Assembly: GCF_001307105.1 (NCBI RefSeq)
Contig: NZ_LGYN01000026.1
Span: 124,001-188,000, forward strand
DNA from: Bacillus australimaris
Lineage (GTDB): Bacteria; Bacillota; Bacilli; Bacillales; Bacillaceae
Length of the DNA stretch: 64,000 bases
Direction of reading: 5' to 3'
A program made the position numbers and the translations under genes. Positions 1 through 8,961 of this stretch are shown here, in pieces. The notes beneath the pieces were generated by a model. It ran no database searches. It was not told the origin of the DNA and saw only the letters and a program-made list of their open reading frames with translations. The stretch's first letter is position 1. Each line of letters opens with the position of its first letter.

Positions 1-78
1 TGGAAAGCTTTCGATTTGTTCGATATGGAGAGCGTTCAGCATAAATCCTTTGCCATTTAATCTTGTCACTTCAATCAT
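1..78 (-). CDS. swrD: SwrD/FlbD-family flagellar protein, 3' part cut by window edge
   Basis: Only the first 26 codons are inside the window. The reading [20 protein letters not shown] is typical of the small FlbD family (YlzI, renamed SwrD in B. subtilis, where it supports swarming by raising flagellar motor power). It follows the hook gene in the fla/che operon, as in B. subtilis. The start is uncertain: the ATG at 76-78 has no Shine-Dalgarno at normal distance, whereas purine-rich AGGAGG/GGGGGAG tracts lie about 22-40 bases upstream. In frame between them and the ATG there are only ATC, CTG and similar codons after a TAG. Identity is well supported by sequence and place; the start is not. 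Confidence 0.85.
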   Translation of the reverse strand, partial: MIEVTRLNGKGFMLNALHIEQIESFP

Positions 79-115
79 ATTAAGCAGAGAAGCGATGATC
101 CGCTCCCCCTACCTC

Positions 116-910
116 CTATCGTTTCAGATTCACAAGCTCTTGCAGAATTTCATCAGAAGTTGTGATCGTCTTTGCATTCGATTGGAATCCGCGCTGCGCG
201 ATAATCATTTCTGTAAACTCGTCTGTTAAATCAACGTTTGACATTTCAAGTTTCCCTGTTTGAAGTTCACCTGTTCCTTGAGTTCCAGGAGCTATGGCAT
301 TACTTGGCGCACCGGAACTGAGCGTTTGGCGGTATAGGTTATCCCCAATTTTATCTAATCCTCCTGCATTACTGAAAGACACAAGTGATACTTGTCCAAC
401 AGTACGAGAAACGTTGTTCTCAACAACAGAAACAGTCCCATCTGGCCCAACACTAACACTTGACACATTGTCGTTTGGAATGTTGATTCTTTGACCATCC
501 ATGCCAAGAAGATAGTTTCCATCAGGTGTTGCCAAATCCCCATTTGAATCAGGTTTGAAGTTCCCTGTTCTTGTAAATAGGATTTCACCTTGCTTTTCAA
601 TACGGAAAAATCCATCTCCATTAATATAGAAATCATATGGTTCGTCTGTATTTTGAGAAGCACCTGATGTCATGATTTTATCAATAGAAGATAAAGATGA
701 TCCTAAACCAACTTGTTTTGAGTTGATTGAACCAGAGTTATTCGTCGGTCCACCAGAACTTGCAATGGTCTGACTGACCATATCTTTAAAAGTGATACGG
801 CTTTTTTTGTATCCGTGTGTATTGACGTTGGCTACGTTATTGGCTACCACATCTAATTTTGTTTGGAAGTTTTTCATTCCGCTAATTCCTGAGTAAAGTG
901 AGCGTAACAT
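116..910 (-). CDS. flgE: Flagellar hook protein FlgE (FlgG/FlgE family, historic Bacillus name flgG)
   Basis: This 264-residue axial protein has the rod/hook N-terminal motif (SGISGMKNFQTKLDVVANNV, residues about 7-26, then NVNTHGYKK) and the C-terminal heptad region (LTDEFTEMIIAQRGFQSNAK). These form the coiled-coil core of rod and hook subunits. In B. subtilis the gene at this operon position was first called flgG and later shown to encode the hook subunit. It lies between flgD (hook cap) and swrD, which supports the hook assignment. It would be exported through the flagellar type III apparatus and polymerise on the FlgD cap. The length is typical of the short Bacillus hook protein. Confidence 0.92.
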   Translation of the reverse strand: MLRSLYSGISGMKNFQTKLDVVANNVANVNTHGYKKSRITFKDMVSQTIASSGGPTNNSGSINSKQVGLGSSLSSIDKIMTSGASQNTDEPYDFYINGDGFFRIEKQGEILFTRTGNFKPDSNGDLATPDGNYLLGMDGQRINIPNDNVSSVSVGPDGTVSVVENNVSRTVGQVSLVSFSNAGGLDKIGDNLYRQTLSSGAPSNAIAPGTQGTGELQTGKLEMSNVDLTDEFTEMIIAQRGFQSNAKTITTSDEILQELVNLKR

Positions 911-927
911 TTATTTTCCTCCTCGAA

Positions 928-1374
928 TTACTTCGTTTTTTCTCCAACTGCTGTAACATCCCAAGGGCTGATTTTCGTTCCATCTTCCAAAACAAGTAAG
1001 TATTCATTGTCAATGTTTTTAACAGACTTCACAGTGCCCGATATCTCTTTATCATCCAATTTGCCCGATACTTCTTTACCAATCCAGCCTACATACGTAG
1101 TAAACGGATCTTGGTGCGCAACAAATGTAGACATGAGCTGATTTAGCTTGGTGATTGAATCGTTCATATTGGTTTGCTGTTCTAAAGATGAAAATGTCGC
1201 AAGCTGCGTGACAAACTCACGGTCATCAAGTGGATTTGTCGGATCTTGGTTTTGAAGCTGTGTCATCAATATTTTCAAGAATTGATCTTTCCCAAGCGTA
1301 TCCGTTTTCTTTGCTGCGTTTGAAGAAGTGTCTGCTTGTGCGGCTGTTCTATTCGTAGCATCAACTGTTGCCAT
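928..1374 (-). CDS. flgD: Flagellar hook-capping protein FlgD
   Basis: A 148-residue protein with the FlgD N-terminal signature LGKDQFLKILMTQLQNQDPT (about residues 28-47), followed by 'NPLDDREFVTQLATFSSLEQ'. FlgD is a scaffold that sits on the growing hook, is needed to assemble the hook subunit, and is discarded later. This is the short Firmicute form. Its start codon shares one base with the fliK stop region (1374), indicating translational coupling in the fla/che operon, and it is followed directly by the hook gene. Confidence 0.93.
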   Translation of the reverse strand: MATVDATNRTAAQADTSSNAAKKTDTLGKDQFLKILMTQLQNQDPTNPLDDREFVTQLATFSSLEQQTNMNDSITKLNQLMSTFVAHQDPFTTYVGWIGKEVSGKLDDKEISGTVKSVKNIDNEYLLVLEDGTKISPWDVTAVGEKTK

Positions 1375-2696
1375 TAGATCTCCTCCTCTTCTTCATCTGA
1401 TCCAACAAGAGCATCCAGTACATCTTGGAATTCTGCTTCCTGTTCATCAGTCTGCTTAAAATTGTGTCCTTTTGACTGCTGCTTGTTTTCTTCACTAAAC
1501 TGTCCAAATAACGGCTGCTCATTTGATTGAAGCGGTATATGGAAACGGTCCACTTGAACCGACATATTCGGAAGCGCCTGCTTGAGCTGCGGCAGATGAT
1601 GTTCTAACAACTCTTTAGCCGCTTGCGTCGAGGCTGTAATTTTACTCGCATACATACCGTTTTGTTTTGTTAGCTGAATGGTAATAAACCCAAGATTTTC
1701 AGGATTTAATCGAACGGTAAAGCGTCCGCTTGAATTGCCAAACGGAGTGAATTTCATTTGCTTCCACGTGTTTAAAATTTGCTGATCAACTGTCCCTGGC
1801 TTTTCATCAGTGGTTTGTGTCTGCTGAACAGGAGCCGCTGACTGCAGTTGGAAAAACTGCTTATGACCTGGCAAAAGCGAGTGGGTCATTATTTTTTCAG
1901 AAACTGGTGCAGCAGTGCTCTGCCCTTTCACAATTTCTTTTTTGATGAGCCACTCAAGAGATGCAGCCCCTTTTGCCTGAGAAGCGAGAGTAGATTCTTG
2001 TTTTGGAGAGACCAGTGATTTCAACTCTCCTAGTGAAATTTTCCACTCTTTGTCAGATCCTTTTGCATTCGCCATCATATGGTCGATTAACTGATTAAAG
2101 TTCTTCAGCTCACTTTGAGACATCGAATTCAGCTTTGGCGCTGATCCTTGCGAGAAGAACTGCTCTTTTACTTGCTGAATGAGTTTCTCATCTACCCCGT
2201 TTTTCGAAAGAAAGTGGATGAAGTCTTGACCTTTTCCTTCAATATCCTGCACAAGTTTCGCATCAAAGCTGAGCGGCTGTTGATTGAGCAATTGATAGAT
2301 GAAAAAGTGGACTTGTATGAGCTGTTCACTATGTTCAGAACCTGGCTTTTCAGCTTGATCACCGTAAATGGAAGATTCCATTTTTTGAAACAATTCTTCA
2401 AGTGACTTGAGATCAGTTGATTCAAGCGTTTGACCTTGTAGTGTTTGAAGCGCACTTAGAAGGTCTGCACTAATTCCTTCTTCAGGTGATTGCATCCACT
2501 TTTCAATGATTTGCATCGCATCATTGATAGAAAGAGTTGCAGCAGCGCCTGGCTCAGCATGAACAGGACCGCTTTGGGCGCCTGCTCCACTAAGCAATTG
2601 TTTAAACAAACCGCTTGCAGAGGCCGCGCCGCCTCCCTTTAGTCCCGAGAGACCTTGAGAAGATTGCTGTAAGGCTCCAATATCCAATAGCTTCAC
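1374..2696 (-). CDS. fliK: Flagellar hook-length control protein FliK
   Basis: A 440-residue protein with a long, Gln/Ser-rich, poorly conserved N-terminal part and a compact C-terminal Flg_hook domain (about residues 310-400). The domain contains the LNPENLGFITIQLTKQNGMY stretch and the helical segment AAKELLEHHLPQLKQALPN. FliK measures hook length and then interacts with the FlhB cytoplasmic domain to switch export from hook to filament substrates. It abuts ylxF (stop at 2697 side) and flgD, as in B. subtilis. An acidic tail (EEEEEI) ends the protein. A related C-terminal domain occurs in YlqG at 21.0-22.7 kb. Confidence 0.92.
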   Translation of the reverse strand: MKLLDIGALQQSSQGLSGLKGGGAASASGLFKQLLSGAGAQSGPVHAEPGAAATLSINDAMQIIEKWMQSPEEGISADLLSALQTLQGQTLESTDLKSLEELFQKMESSIYGDQAEKPGSEHSEQLIQVHFFIYQLLNQQPLSFDAKLVQDIEGKGQDFIHFLSKNGVDEKLIQQVKEQFFSQGSAPKLNSMSQSELKNFNQLIDHMMANAKGSDKEWKISLGELKSLVSPKQESTLASQAKGAASLEWLIKKEIVKGQSTAAPVSEKIMTHSLLPGHKQFFQLQSAAPVQQTQTTDEKPGTVDQQILNTWKQMKFTPFGNSSGRFTVRLNPENLGFITIQLTKQNGMYASKITASTQAAKELLEHHLPQLKQALPNMSVQVDRFHIPLQSNEQPLFGQFSEENKQQSKGHNFKQTDEQEAEFQDVLDALVGSDEEEEEI

Positions 2697-3428
2697 TTAT
2701 TGTCCACCCCCATTTTCACTTTCTTCTTTTTTGGCAAGCTCTTTTGTAAACGTTGCTGCCTTCTGAGGTGTCAGTTTTGCTAATATGTCTGTCAGTTTAT
2801 TTTTGCTCAGCTCTTCAAGGATTTTTAATGCCTCTTTATCACTTAGTTCTGATAAAATTTTGGCGGATTTCCCTGGGTCCATGCTTTCGTAAATGCTGGC
2901 GACCTTTCCTTTTGTTTGCTGATTAGAGGATGTCGCTGCATCAGAGGACGTTCCTGCTGAATTATTACCTGACGTATTATTTGATGAGTTGTTGTTTGAT
3001 GAACTGTCATTGGTTGACGTGTTATTCGATGAAGCGTCATTAGCTGACGTTTTACTTGCATCATTTTCAGATGTTTTTTCAAGCGAGCTGATTTTTTGAT
3101 TCAGCCTTTTAATCTCTTCATCACTTGTTTTCAAGTCTTTTTGTGCAATTTCAAGTTCATTCTTTTGCTCTTTAACCGTCTTTTTCAGTTCTTTCAACTC
3201 TGCATCGCTTTGATCATTAGGTGAAGATGACGTTTTTGAGGTGTCATCTGAACCAACCAAATTGCTGATTACCGGAATATTTTGGAGCGGTTTCTTTAGA
3301 TCATAACCTGCCATATAAAGGATTGTGCCAGCCACTATCACAAGCACAATCAATGGGATGATGACAATAAACAAGATCCATTGAAATTTCCCGCCGCCTG
3401 ATTCCTTCGTTTTTTCCTTCTTAGGCAT
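2697..3428 (-). CDS. ylxF: YlxF, MotE/MgtE-N-like flagellar membrane protein
   Basis: A 243-residue protein of four parts. A short Lys-rich cytoplasmic N-terminus is followed by one membrane helix (about residues 17-42, WILFIVIIPLIVLVIVAGTI). Next comes a charged coiled coil (about 75-120), then an Asn/Ser/Thr-only linker (about 120-170). A C-terminal helical domain like the N-domain of MgtE and MotE carries repeated 'DKEALKILEELSKNKLTDIL' and 'LTPQKAA' type motifs, as in the FliG middle-domain superfamily. It lies between fliJ and fliK, the conserved ylxF position. The function is not firmly known; a chaperone or stator-assembly role is suggested only by the MotE resemblance. The low-complexity linker is unusual for this operon. 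Confidence 0.85.
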   Translation of the reverse strand: MPKKEKTKESGGGKFQWILFIVIIPLIVLVIVAGTILYMAGYDLKKPLQNIPVISNLVGSDDTSKTSSSPNDQSDAELKELKKTVKEQKNELEIAQKDLKTSDEEIKRLNQKISSLEKTSENDASKTSANDASSNNTSTNDSSSNNNSSNNTSGNNSAGTSSDAATSSNQQTKGKVASIYESMDPGKSAKILSELSDKEALKILEELSKNKLTDILAKLTPQKAATFTKELAKKEESENGGGQ

Positions 3429-3440
3429 TCATCTCGACTC

Positions 3441-3896
3441 CTAATGTCCTTGAAACATGAATTGGCTGATAGAGATATCATCCATTTCTTTCATTTCAAT
3501 TGCCTTATGTTCAAGGGAGAACTTTTCAAATTGCTTTTCTTTCATTTTTTCAAACTTTTTAAACTCAATGTTTTTTTCAGTTAAATCAGATTGTTTTTCA
3601 TTCATTTGATGTCGTTTCATGATCACAAGCTGCTGATAATGCTGAATGGTGTTGTCTAAGTTCGTCACAAATTGCTGGTAATGACGCATTTCTTGAACAC
3701 TCATTCCACTTTTCAGCTTTTCTTCTTTACTTTTTTCCATTAGCTCTTTTTTACTCATATTTTCATAGAGTTTTTCAGCGACTTGCTCAAATGCCGAAAC
3801 GGATTGTTGGTAAGCTGCGAGTGACTTGTCTTTTTCACTTTCTTTCAGTTCTAAGAGCTTTTGAAATTTGTATTGATATCTCACTGTTTTTGTCAA
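3441..3896 (-). CDS. fliJ: Flagellar export protein FliJ
   Basis: A 151-residue, highly charged and almost wholly coiled-coil protein (YQYKFQKLLELKESEKDKSL at the N-terminus), typical of FliJ in length and composition. FliJ is the central stalk that fits in the FliI ATPase ring and links it to the export gate. The start overlaps the fliI stop by four bases (3893-3896), so the two are probably translationally coupled. The order fliH–fliI–fliJ is the standard one. Confidence 0.92.
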   Translation of the reverse strand: MTKTVRYQYKFQKLLELKESEKDKSLAAYQQSVSAFEQVAEKLYENMSKKELMEKSKEEKLKSGMSVQEMRHYQQFVTNLDNTIQHYQQLVIMKRHQMNEKQSDLTEKNIEFKKFEKMKEKQFEKFSLEHKAIEMKEMDDISISQFMFQGH

Positions 3897-5209
3897 TCCT
3901 CTCTATTCATCAAACTGAGCAATAAACTCACACTGTCTTCAATAGATACGGCTTCTTCAACATCCTGCTTCAAAAATGAAATCAGATGAGGGTAAGCCTG
4001 CATAGCCTCATCAATATCTTTTGAGGAGCCTTTTTTATATGCTCCAATGTTAATGAGGTCTTCAGCGTTTTGATAAGTGGATAAAAGCTGGCGGAACCGG
4101 TTAGCCGCTTCCTTGTGATCATGACTGGCTATATTACTCATGACACGGCTGATACTTTTCAGAATATTAACAGCGGGAAATTGTCCTTTGTTGGCTAAAG
4201 CACGATCAAGTACAATGTGGCCATCCAAGATCCCCCTGACTGTATCAGCGATCGGTTCATTCATATCGTCGCCATCAACAAGTACAGTGTAAAACGCCGT
4301 GATGGAACCAAGCTGATTCGTCCCAGTTCGTTCAAGCAATTTTGGCAGTATAGCGAACACTGAAGGCGTGTATCCTTTTGTCGTTGGCGGTTCGCCAGTT
4401 GCAAGCCCTATTTCCCTTTGTGCCATGGCAACCCTCGTAACAGAATCCATCATGAACATGACATTTTTGCCTCTGTCTCTGAAATATTCCGCGATGGCTG
4501 TTGCTGTATAGGCAGCCTTTAGTCTCGTCAGTGCAGGCTGGTCAGAAGTAGCGACGACAACAATTGAACGCTTCAGTCCTTCTGCACCTAAATCCTTTTC
4601 AATAAACTCACGAACTTCACGGCCACGCTCTCCAACAAGGGCAATAACATTTAGGTCTGCCTCTGTCTGCTTTGCAATCATCCCCATTAAGGTACTTTTT
4701 CCAACACCACTTCCAGCAAAGATCCCGATCCTTTGACCAGTGCCGACTGTGAGCAGACTGTCGATGACTCTGACACCAACGCCCATTTTCTCTCGAATAG
4801 GCGGTCTGTCCATCGGATTTGGAGGAGACTGATCTGTCGAAACAGGTGCAAGTCCCTTTGGAAGCATACTGCCATCAAGCGGATCACCGAAGGCATCAAC
4901 AACTTCACCAATTAATCCGGTCCCAACTTTGACCTTCAGCGACTCACCCGTCGCTTCAACAAGACTTCCTGGTGAAATGTTAGAGGCTTCTACATAAGGC
5001 ATGAGCAGAATGTTTTCATCTCTAAACCCTACGACCTCTGCTTTGATCGGATGAAGCTTGCTCCCTTTTTTATGAATGAGACACACGTCTCCGATCGAAC
5101 TCTCTGGCCCCTTAGATTCAATCATCAGTCCAACAACTCGATTGACTTTACCAAATCGTTTATAAGGATCAGCGGTTTCAATCGTTTCTTTTAACACATC
5201 CATGTTCAT
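3893..5209 (-). CDS. fliI: Flagellum-specific ATP synthase/ATPase FliI
   Basis: A 438-residue ATPase related to F1-beta. It has a Walker A motif GSGVGKST at about residues 166-173 and the 'VALVGERGREVREFI' catalytic-Glu region. It also has a Walker B-like 'RDRGKNVMFMMDSVTRVAMA' and the signature 'TKGYTPSVFAILPKLLERTG'. FliI hexamers energise and order type III export of flagellar subunits. It overlaps fliH by four bases upstream and fliJ by four downstream. All expected motifs are intact. Confidence 0.96.
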   Translation of the reverse strand: MNMDVLKETIETADPYKRFGKVNRVVGLMIESKGPESSIGDVCLIHKKGSKLHPIKAEVVGFRDENILLMPYVEASNISPGSLVEATGESLKVKVGTGLIGEVVDAFGDPLDGSMLPKGLAPVSTDQSPPNPMDRPPIREKMGVGVRVIDSLLTVGTGQRIGIFAGSGVGKSTLMGMIAKQTEADLNVIALVGERGREVREFIEKDLGAEGLKRSIVVVATSDQPALTRLKAAYTATAIAEYFRDRGKNVMFMMDSVTRVAMAQREIGLATGEPPTTKGYTPSVFAILPKLLERTGTNQLGSITAFYTVLVDGDDMNEPIADTVRGILDGHIVLDRALANKGQFPAVNILKSISRVMSNIASHDHKEAANRFRQLLSTYQNAEDLINIGAYKKGSSKDIDEAMQAYPHLISFLKQDVEEAVSIEDSVSLLLSLMNRED

Positions 5210-5970
5210 TTGTGATCACCTGAATCAATGACTTCTAATAATTTTCCTTTCAACTGATTCATTTGGGTATCAACACTCGCTTCCACTTTTCCAAAGCTTG
5301 TTTCTACGTAACAAGTTCCTTTTGGCGCTTTTTCATCCGAGTAAATGGCAAGGTGTGTATCCTTTTGAAGGATTCTATTCAATTCGTCTTTATATTCCAT
5401 CACATGCTCGTAATGTTCAGGATCAACATAGACGGAAATATCGTCATATTCTTTCACTTCTGAAATGACCTGCTTCACAAGAGCCAAAAATTGACCTTTC
5501 GTGTCCTCCGCGGCATACCAAACGCGTTTAGCGAGTTCGAAAGCAAGTTCCACAATTTGCTCAGCGGAGCTTTCAATTTTTTCTTCGTAGTCCTGTCTAG
5601 CAAGACTGACGATGTCATTTGCTTGATGAAGAATAGCTTGGTACTGCATATTCGCATCTGCTTCGCCCTTTTGGAAGCCATCTTGATAACCTGCTTGTTT
5701 CGCTTCTTCAATGAGCTGCATTCTTTCTTCTTCAAAATCAGTTCTGCGCTGATTGATTTCAGCCATTGTTTTTTCGAGCTCATTGTTTGCTTGTTCTAAT
5801 ATGCGGCTCGCTTGATCTTCAGCATCACTGAGTACAAGCTGCGATGCTTTGGTTTCATTGACAAGCTCTTCTTCGTGATGTTCTCTTTTGAACTCCACTT
5901 GCTGTAAAGGAATCGTTTTCCGCCCTTGTTCAGGAATAACAGATGTTTCATGTTTGATAATCCTAGACAA
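5206..5970 (-). CDS. fliH: Flagellar assembly protein FliH
   Basis: A 254-residue protein with a long charged coiled coil (about residues 45-110) containing the export-gate GxxxG-like region 'EAKQAGYQDGFQKGEAD'. The C-terminal domain resembles V/F-type ATPase peripheral-stalk E subunits ('VVEASVDTQMNQLKGKLLEV'-like end, about 150-250). FliH dimers hold FliI and deliver it to the C-ring. It overlaps both neighbours: eight bases with fliG and four with fliI. The weakly conserved sequence is normal for FliH; identity rests on position plus architecture. Confidence 0.9.
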   Translation of the reverse strand: MSRIIKHETSVIPEQGRKTIPLQQVEFKREHHEEELVNETKASQLVLSDAEDQASRILEQANNELEKTMAEINQRRTDFEEERMQLIEEAKQAGYQDGFQKGEADANMQYQAILHQANDIVSLARQDYEEKIESSAEQIVELAFELAKRVWYAAEDTKGQFLALVKQVISEVKEYDDISVYVDPEHYEHVMEYKDELNRILQKDTHLAIYSDEKAPKGTCYVETSFGKVEASVDTQMNQLKGKLLEVIDSGDHK

Positions 5971-6979
5971 TGATATCGTCTCCTCCGCCTCGAGCTATGA
6001 CGATTTCTCCAGCTTCCTCGAGTCGTCTTACGATGCTGACAATACGGGTTTGTGCTTCCTCGACATCTCTAAGCCGGACAGGCCCCATAAACTCCATTTC
6101 TTCTTTGAATGTTTCGACCATCCGCTGTGACATGTTGCGGAAGACAATTTCTTTGACCTCTTCGCTTGCCACTTTGAGTGCAAGCAATAAGTCATCATTT
6201 TCGACATCTCGGATAACACGCTGGATAGCTCTGCTGTCAAGAGTGACAATATCTTCAAAGACAAACATACGTTTCTTAATTTCATCAGCAAGCTCAGGAT
6301 CTTGGATTTCAAGCGTATCTAAGATCGTTTTCTCCGTTGCACGGTCTACACCGTTAAGCACTTCGACAACCGCTTCGACTCCACCCGTTTGGGTATAATC
6401 TTGCGTAAAGGTTGAAGAAAGCTTTTGTTCGAGTATGCGTTCCACCTCGTTGATGATCTCTGGAGATGTACGATCCATTAAGGCAATACGTCTCGCCACC
6501 TCTGTTTGTACTTCCTCACCTAACTCAGATAAAATCTGTCCTGCTTGCACTGGATCCAGATAGGAAAGAATGAGCGCAATCGTTTGTGGATGCTCATGCT
6601 GGATAAAGTTTAAGATTTGTTCTGGCTCAGCCTTTCGAGCAAAATCAAATGGTTTCACTTGAAGAGATGATGTTAACCGGTTTAAGATGCTGTCGGCTTT
6701 GTCCTCACCAAGCGCTCTTTCAAGCACTTGTCTTGCATACATAAGGCCGCCTTGTGATATGTAGTCCTGCGCGATGGCAATGCTGTGAAACTCTTCGATG
6801 ATTTCATCTTTTTTAGCAGTGTCTACACTTCGTACATTGGAAATTTCTAATGTTAATTTTTCTATTTCGTCTTCAGACAGATGTTTGTATACAGATGCTG
6901 ACACGTCTAGCCCTAAGGAAATCATTAGGATTGCTGCTTTTTGTCTGCCTGTTAGTCGATTTGGATCTTTTCTCGACAT
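5963..6979 (-). CDS. fliG: Flagellar motor switch protein FliG
   Basis: A 338-residue FliG with its three armadillo-like domains. The N-terminal FliF-binding domain begins at 'LTGRQKAAILMISLG'. The middle domain has the EHPQT motif (about residue 130, 'QHEHPQTIALILSYLDP'). The C-terminal torque domain has the charged helix ('DDLLLALKVASEEVKEIVFR', 'MSQRMVETFKEE'). FliG connects the MS-ring to the stator and transmits torque and rotational switching. Length and motifs are standard. It follows fliF after 11 bases. Confidence 0.96.
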   Translation of the reverse strand: MSRKDPNRLTGRQKAAILMISLGLDVSASVYKHLSEDEIEKLTLEISNVRSVDTAKKDEIIEEFHSIAIAQDYISQGGLMYARQVLERALGEDKADSILNRLTSSLQVKPFDFARKAEPEQILNFIQHEHPQTIALILSYLDPVQAGQILSELGEEVQTEVARRIALMDRTSPEIINEVERILEQKLSSTFTQDYTQTGGVEAVVEVLNGVDRATEKTILDTLEIQDPELADEIKKRMFVFEDIVTLDSRAIQRVIRDVENDDLLLALKVASEEVKEIVFRNMSQRMVETFKEEMEFMGPVRLRDVEEAQTRIVSIVRRLEEAGEIVIARGGGDDIIV

Positions 6980-6990
6980 GTGTATTCCTC

Positions 6991-8583
6991 CTAATCCTCG
7001 GACAGCCAGCTGCGTAGCAATTTAGCAAAGTCTTCTGGTTTTTCTTTTGCCATTTTTTCAAGCTGATTTTTTCTCACCATTTCTTCTGTTTCTGGTTCGG
7101 TATCGATATCAGGAACATGAATTGGTGCACGTTCATCAAACTCAAACTCTTCTTCCTCATCTTTTCTGCGCTTGCGTACAAGAAGAATGATGAGAGCGAT
7201 AATTGCAAGAAGTAGCACACCGCCTACAATATAAACCCAGATTGGAATATTGTTTGAAGGGTTATCTGCCGCAGTTTGCTGTTTACCGTCTAATTTCGAT
7301 ACAGATAAAACAATTTTGCTATCTAAGTCCGCTTGCGTGAGCGCTTGACCATTTGTATATTCTTTATCAATCGATGTACTAATGATTGTTGAAAGAATTT
7401 TTTTGATATCATCTTGCCTTGCAGCAGTTAAAGTGTTTGGATCATTTGCAGTTGGTGGTTCGACCAATGCTTGAATGCCAACGTCTCTAATTTTATATGG
7501 ACTTTCTTTGATATCTTTATGAATGCGGTTGACTTCATAATTGATGCGATCTTCGCTCTTTTCATAATCTCCGCTTCCATTCGCTCCATCGGCACCTTGA
7601 TAATTTGTCACATCATCGTCACCTGTTCCAGCGGTGCCTCCAGCTGCTGCACCATTGCCTGAATAAGTTTCAGCAATTTTTTCAGCGCTGACAGCGATTC
7701 CTTGCATGTTTTCTTTATCAACTGGTTCTACAAGGTCTTCTTTTCTTTTTTCTTCAGTAAAATCAATGTCAGTTGTGACAGATACAGCCACTTTATCCTG
7801 ACCCATCATCGTTCCGAGCAGCTGTTGGATTTTTCTTTGAAGGTTCTTTTCGATTTCCTCTTTTTTCTGCTGCTGTGCATCCATTCCACTTGCATAGGAG
7901 TCAGAACTTGTATTCAGGTCATAGTAGTTGGAATCTTGGTCCATAATGACAATGTTTTCTGTCTTTAAATTTGGCACACTTTTTGAAATAAGATGATAAA
8001 GGCCTTTTACTTGCTGCGGCGTGAGCGTGTAGCCAGGCTCAACTTGCAGCACAATGGATGCTGATGCATTACTTTGCTCTTCTCCAACAAAAACGGAATC
8101 TTTTGGCAGGTTAATCATTACTTTTGAATCTTTAATCCCATCAATTGTGTTGATCAGATTGGATAGTTCTGTCTGAGTTGCATCTACTTTCAGAACATCA
8201 AATTCATTATCTGTTAAACCGAAGCCTGAATTGTTTGCAAAGAAGGAATAATCAATGCTGCCTGTCTTAGGGAGCCCTTCAGATGCAAGTGTTACTTTTA
8301 AAGAGTCTGCTTGCTTTTCCGGAACAAGAATCGTTGTTCCGTTGTTTGCAAGTTCCGATTTAACGTTTTTGCCATCTAGTTCCTGTTTGATTTGTCCAGC
8401 TTCTGCATCAGACAAGTCTCTAAACAATGGAACCATTTTTTCAGAAGAAGCAAAGATGCTAACAACCGTAATAATGATTGCTAGGGCAGCAACGCCGCCA
8501 ATCATGAGTATTTTTTGTAATTTTGATCGATTTCGCCAAAACTCAACTGTTTTTGTTCTTAATTGCATTAAAGTACGATTCAT
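6991..8583 (-). CDS. fliF: Flagellar MS-ring protein FliF
   Basis: A 530-residue membrane protein with one transmembrane helix near each end (about residues 25-46 and 445-470), which places the large middle part outside the membrane. YscJ/FliF ring-building motifs are visible ('KVMINLPKDSVFVGEEQSNA', 'ASIVLQVEPGYTLTPQQVKG'). An acidic C-terminal cytoplasmic tail binds FliG. FliF makes the MS-ring, the foundation of the flagellar basal body and housing of the export gate. It sits between fliE and fliG. Confidence 0.96.
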   Translation of the reverse strand: MNRTLMQLRTKTVEFWRNRSKLQKILMIGGVAALAIIITVVSIFASSEKMVPLFRDLSDAEAGQIKQELDGKNVKSELANNGTTILVPEKQADSLKVTLASEGLPKTGSIDYSFFANNSGFGLTDNEFDVLKVDATQTELSNLINTIDGIKDSKVMINLPKDSVFVGEEQSNASASIVLQVEPGYTLTPQQVKGLYHLISKSVPNLKTENIVIMDQDSNYYDLNTSSDSYASGMDAQQQKKEEIEKNLQRKIQQLLGTMMGQDKVAVSVTTDIDFTEEKRKEDLVEPVDKENMQGIAVSAEKIAETYSGNGAAAGGTAGTGDDDVTNYQGADGANGSGDYEKSEDRINYEVNRIHKDIKESPYKIRDVGIQALVEPPTANDPNTLTAARQDDIKKILSTIISTSIDKEYTNGQALTQADLDSKIVLSVSKLDGKQQTAADNPSNNIPIWVYIVGGVLLLAIIALIILLVRKRRKDEEEEFEFDERAPIHVPDIDTEPETEEMVRKNQLEKMAKEKPEDFAKLLRSWLSED

Positions 8584-8632
8584 CTTAACCCCCGGTCATT
8601 CCATTCAGTCTTTTTTTGTCCGTCAGCACCTC

Positions 8633-8950
8633 CTACATCTGCATTCTCATAATCTCTTGATACGCTTCGACTGCTTTATTTCGAAACTCTGTCGCAGCTG
8701 TGAGTGTCACACTCGCTTTCTGCGAGGCAATCATGACTTCATCGAGATTGACATCTTTTCCCTGTGCAAGCGCATTTGTATACTGGTCTGATTTCAGCTG
8801 TGATTGATTTAATGCCTCAATGGAGTTCTTCAGCACATCAGAGAAATTCGTTTGACTTTTAGGTGCAGCCGCCTGAACGGACGATGCATTCGTCAATTCA
8901 CTTGCTTGCTGAGCGGTTTGAAGCTGGAAAGGAGATATTGCGTTAACCAA
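8633..8950 (-). CDS. fliE: Flagellar hook–basal body junction protein FliE
   Basis: A 105-residue protein with the FliE C-terminal pattern 'LAQGKDVNLDEVMIASQKAS' and 'VTLTAATEFRNKAVEAYQEI', ending in the typical MRMQM. FliE joins the MS-ring to the proximal rod. The length agrees with the family. It lies between flgC and fliF; a 49-base gap before fliF carries the fliF ribosome-binding site (GGGGG five bases before ATG). Confidence 0.94.
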   Translation of the reverse strand: MVNAISPFQLQTAQQASELTNASSVQAAAPKSQTNFSDVLKNSIEALNQSQLKSDQYTNALAQGKDVNLDEVMIASQKASVTLTAATEFRNKAVEAYQEIMRMQM

Positions 8951-8961
8951 TTCTTTTCACC

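Noticed and set aside
2843-3082. Second minus-strand frame in ylxF, His/Gln/Met-rich
   Set aside because: It arises from the Asn/Ser/Thr repeat codons read in another frame; the ylxF frame continues on both sides without break.
8255-8791. 178-codon open frame on the plus strand opposite fliF/fliE
   Set aside because: It spans two certain genes on the other strand, has no family-like motif or ribosome-binding site, and reads as a Cys/Ser-rich antisense shadow.
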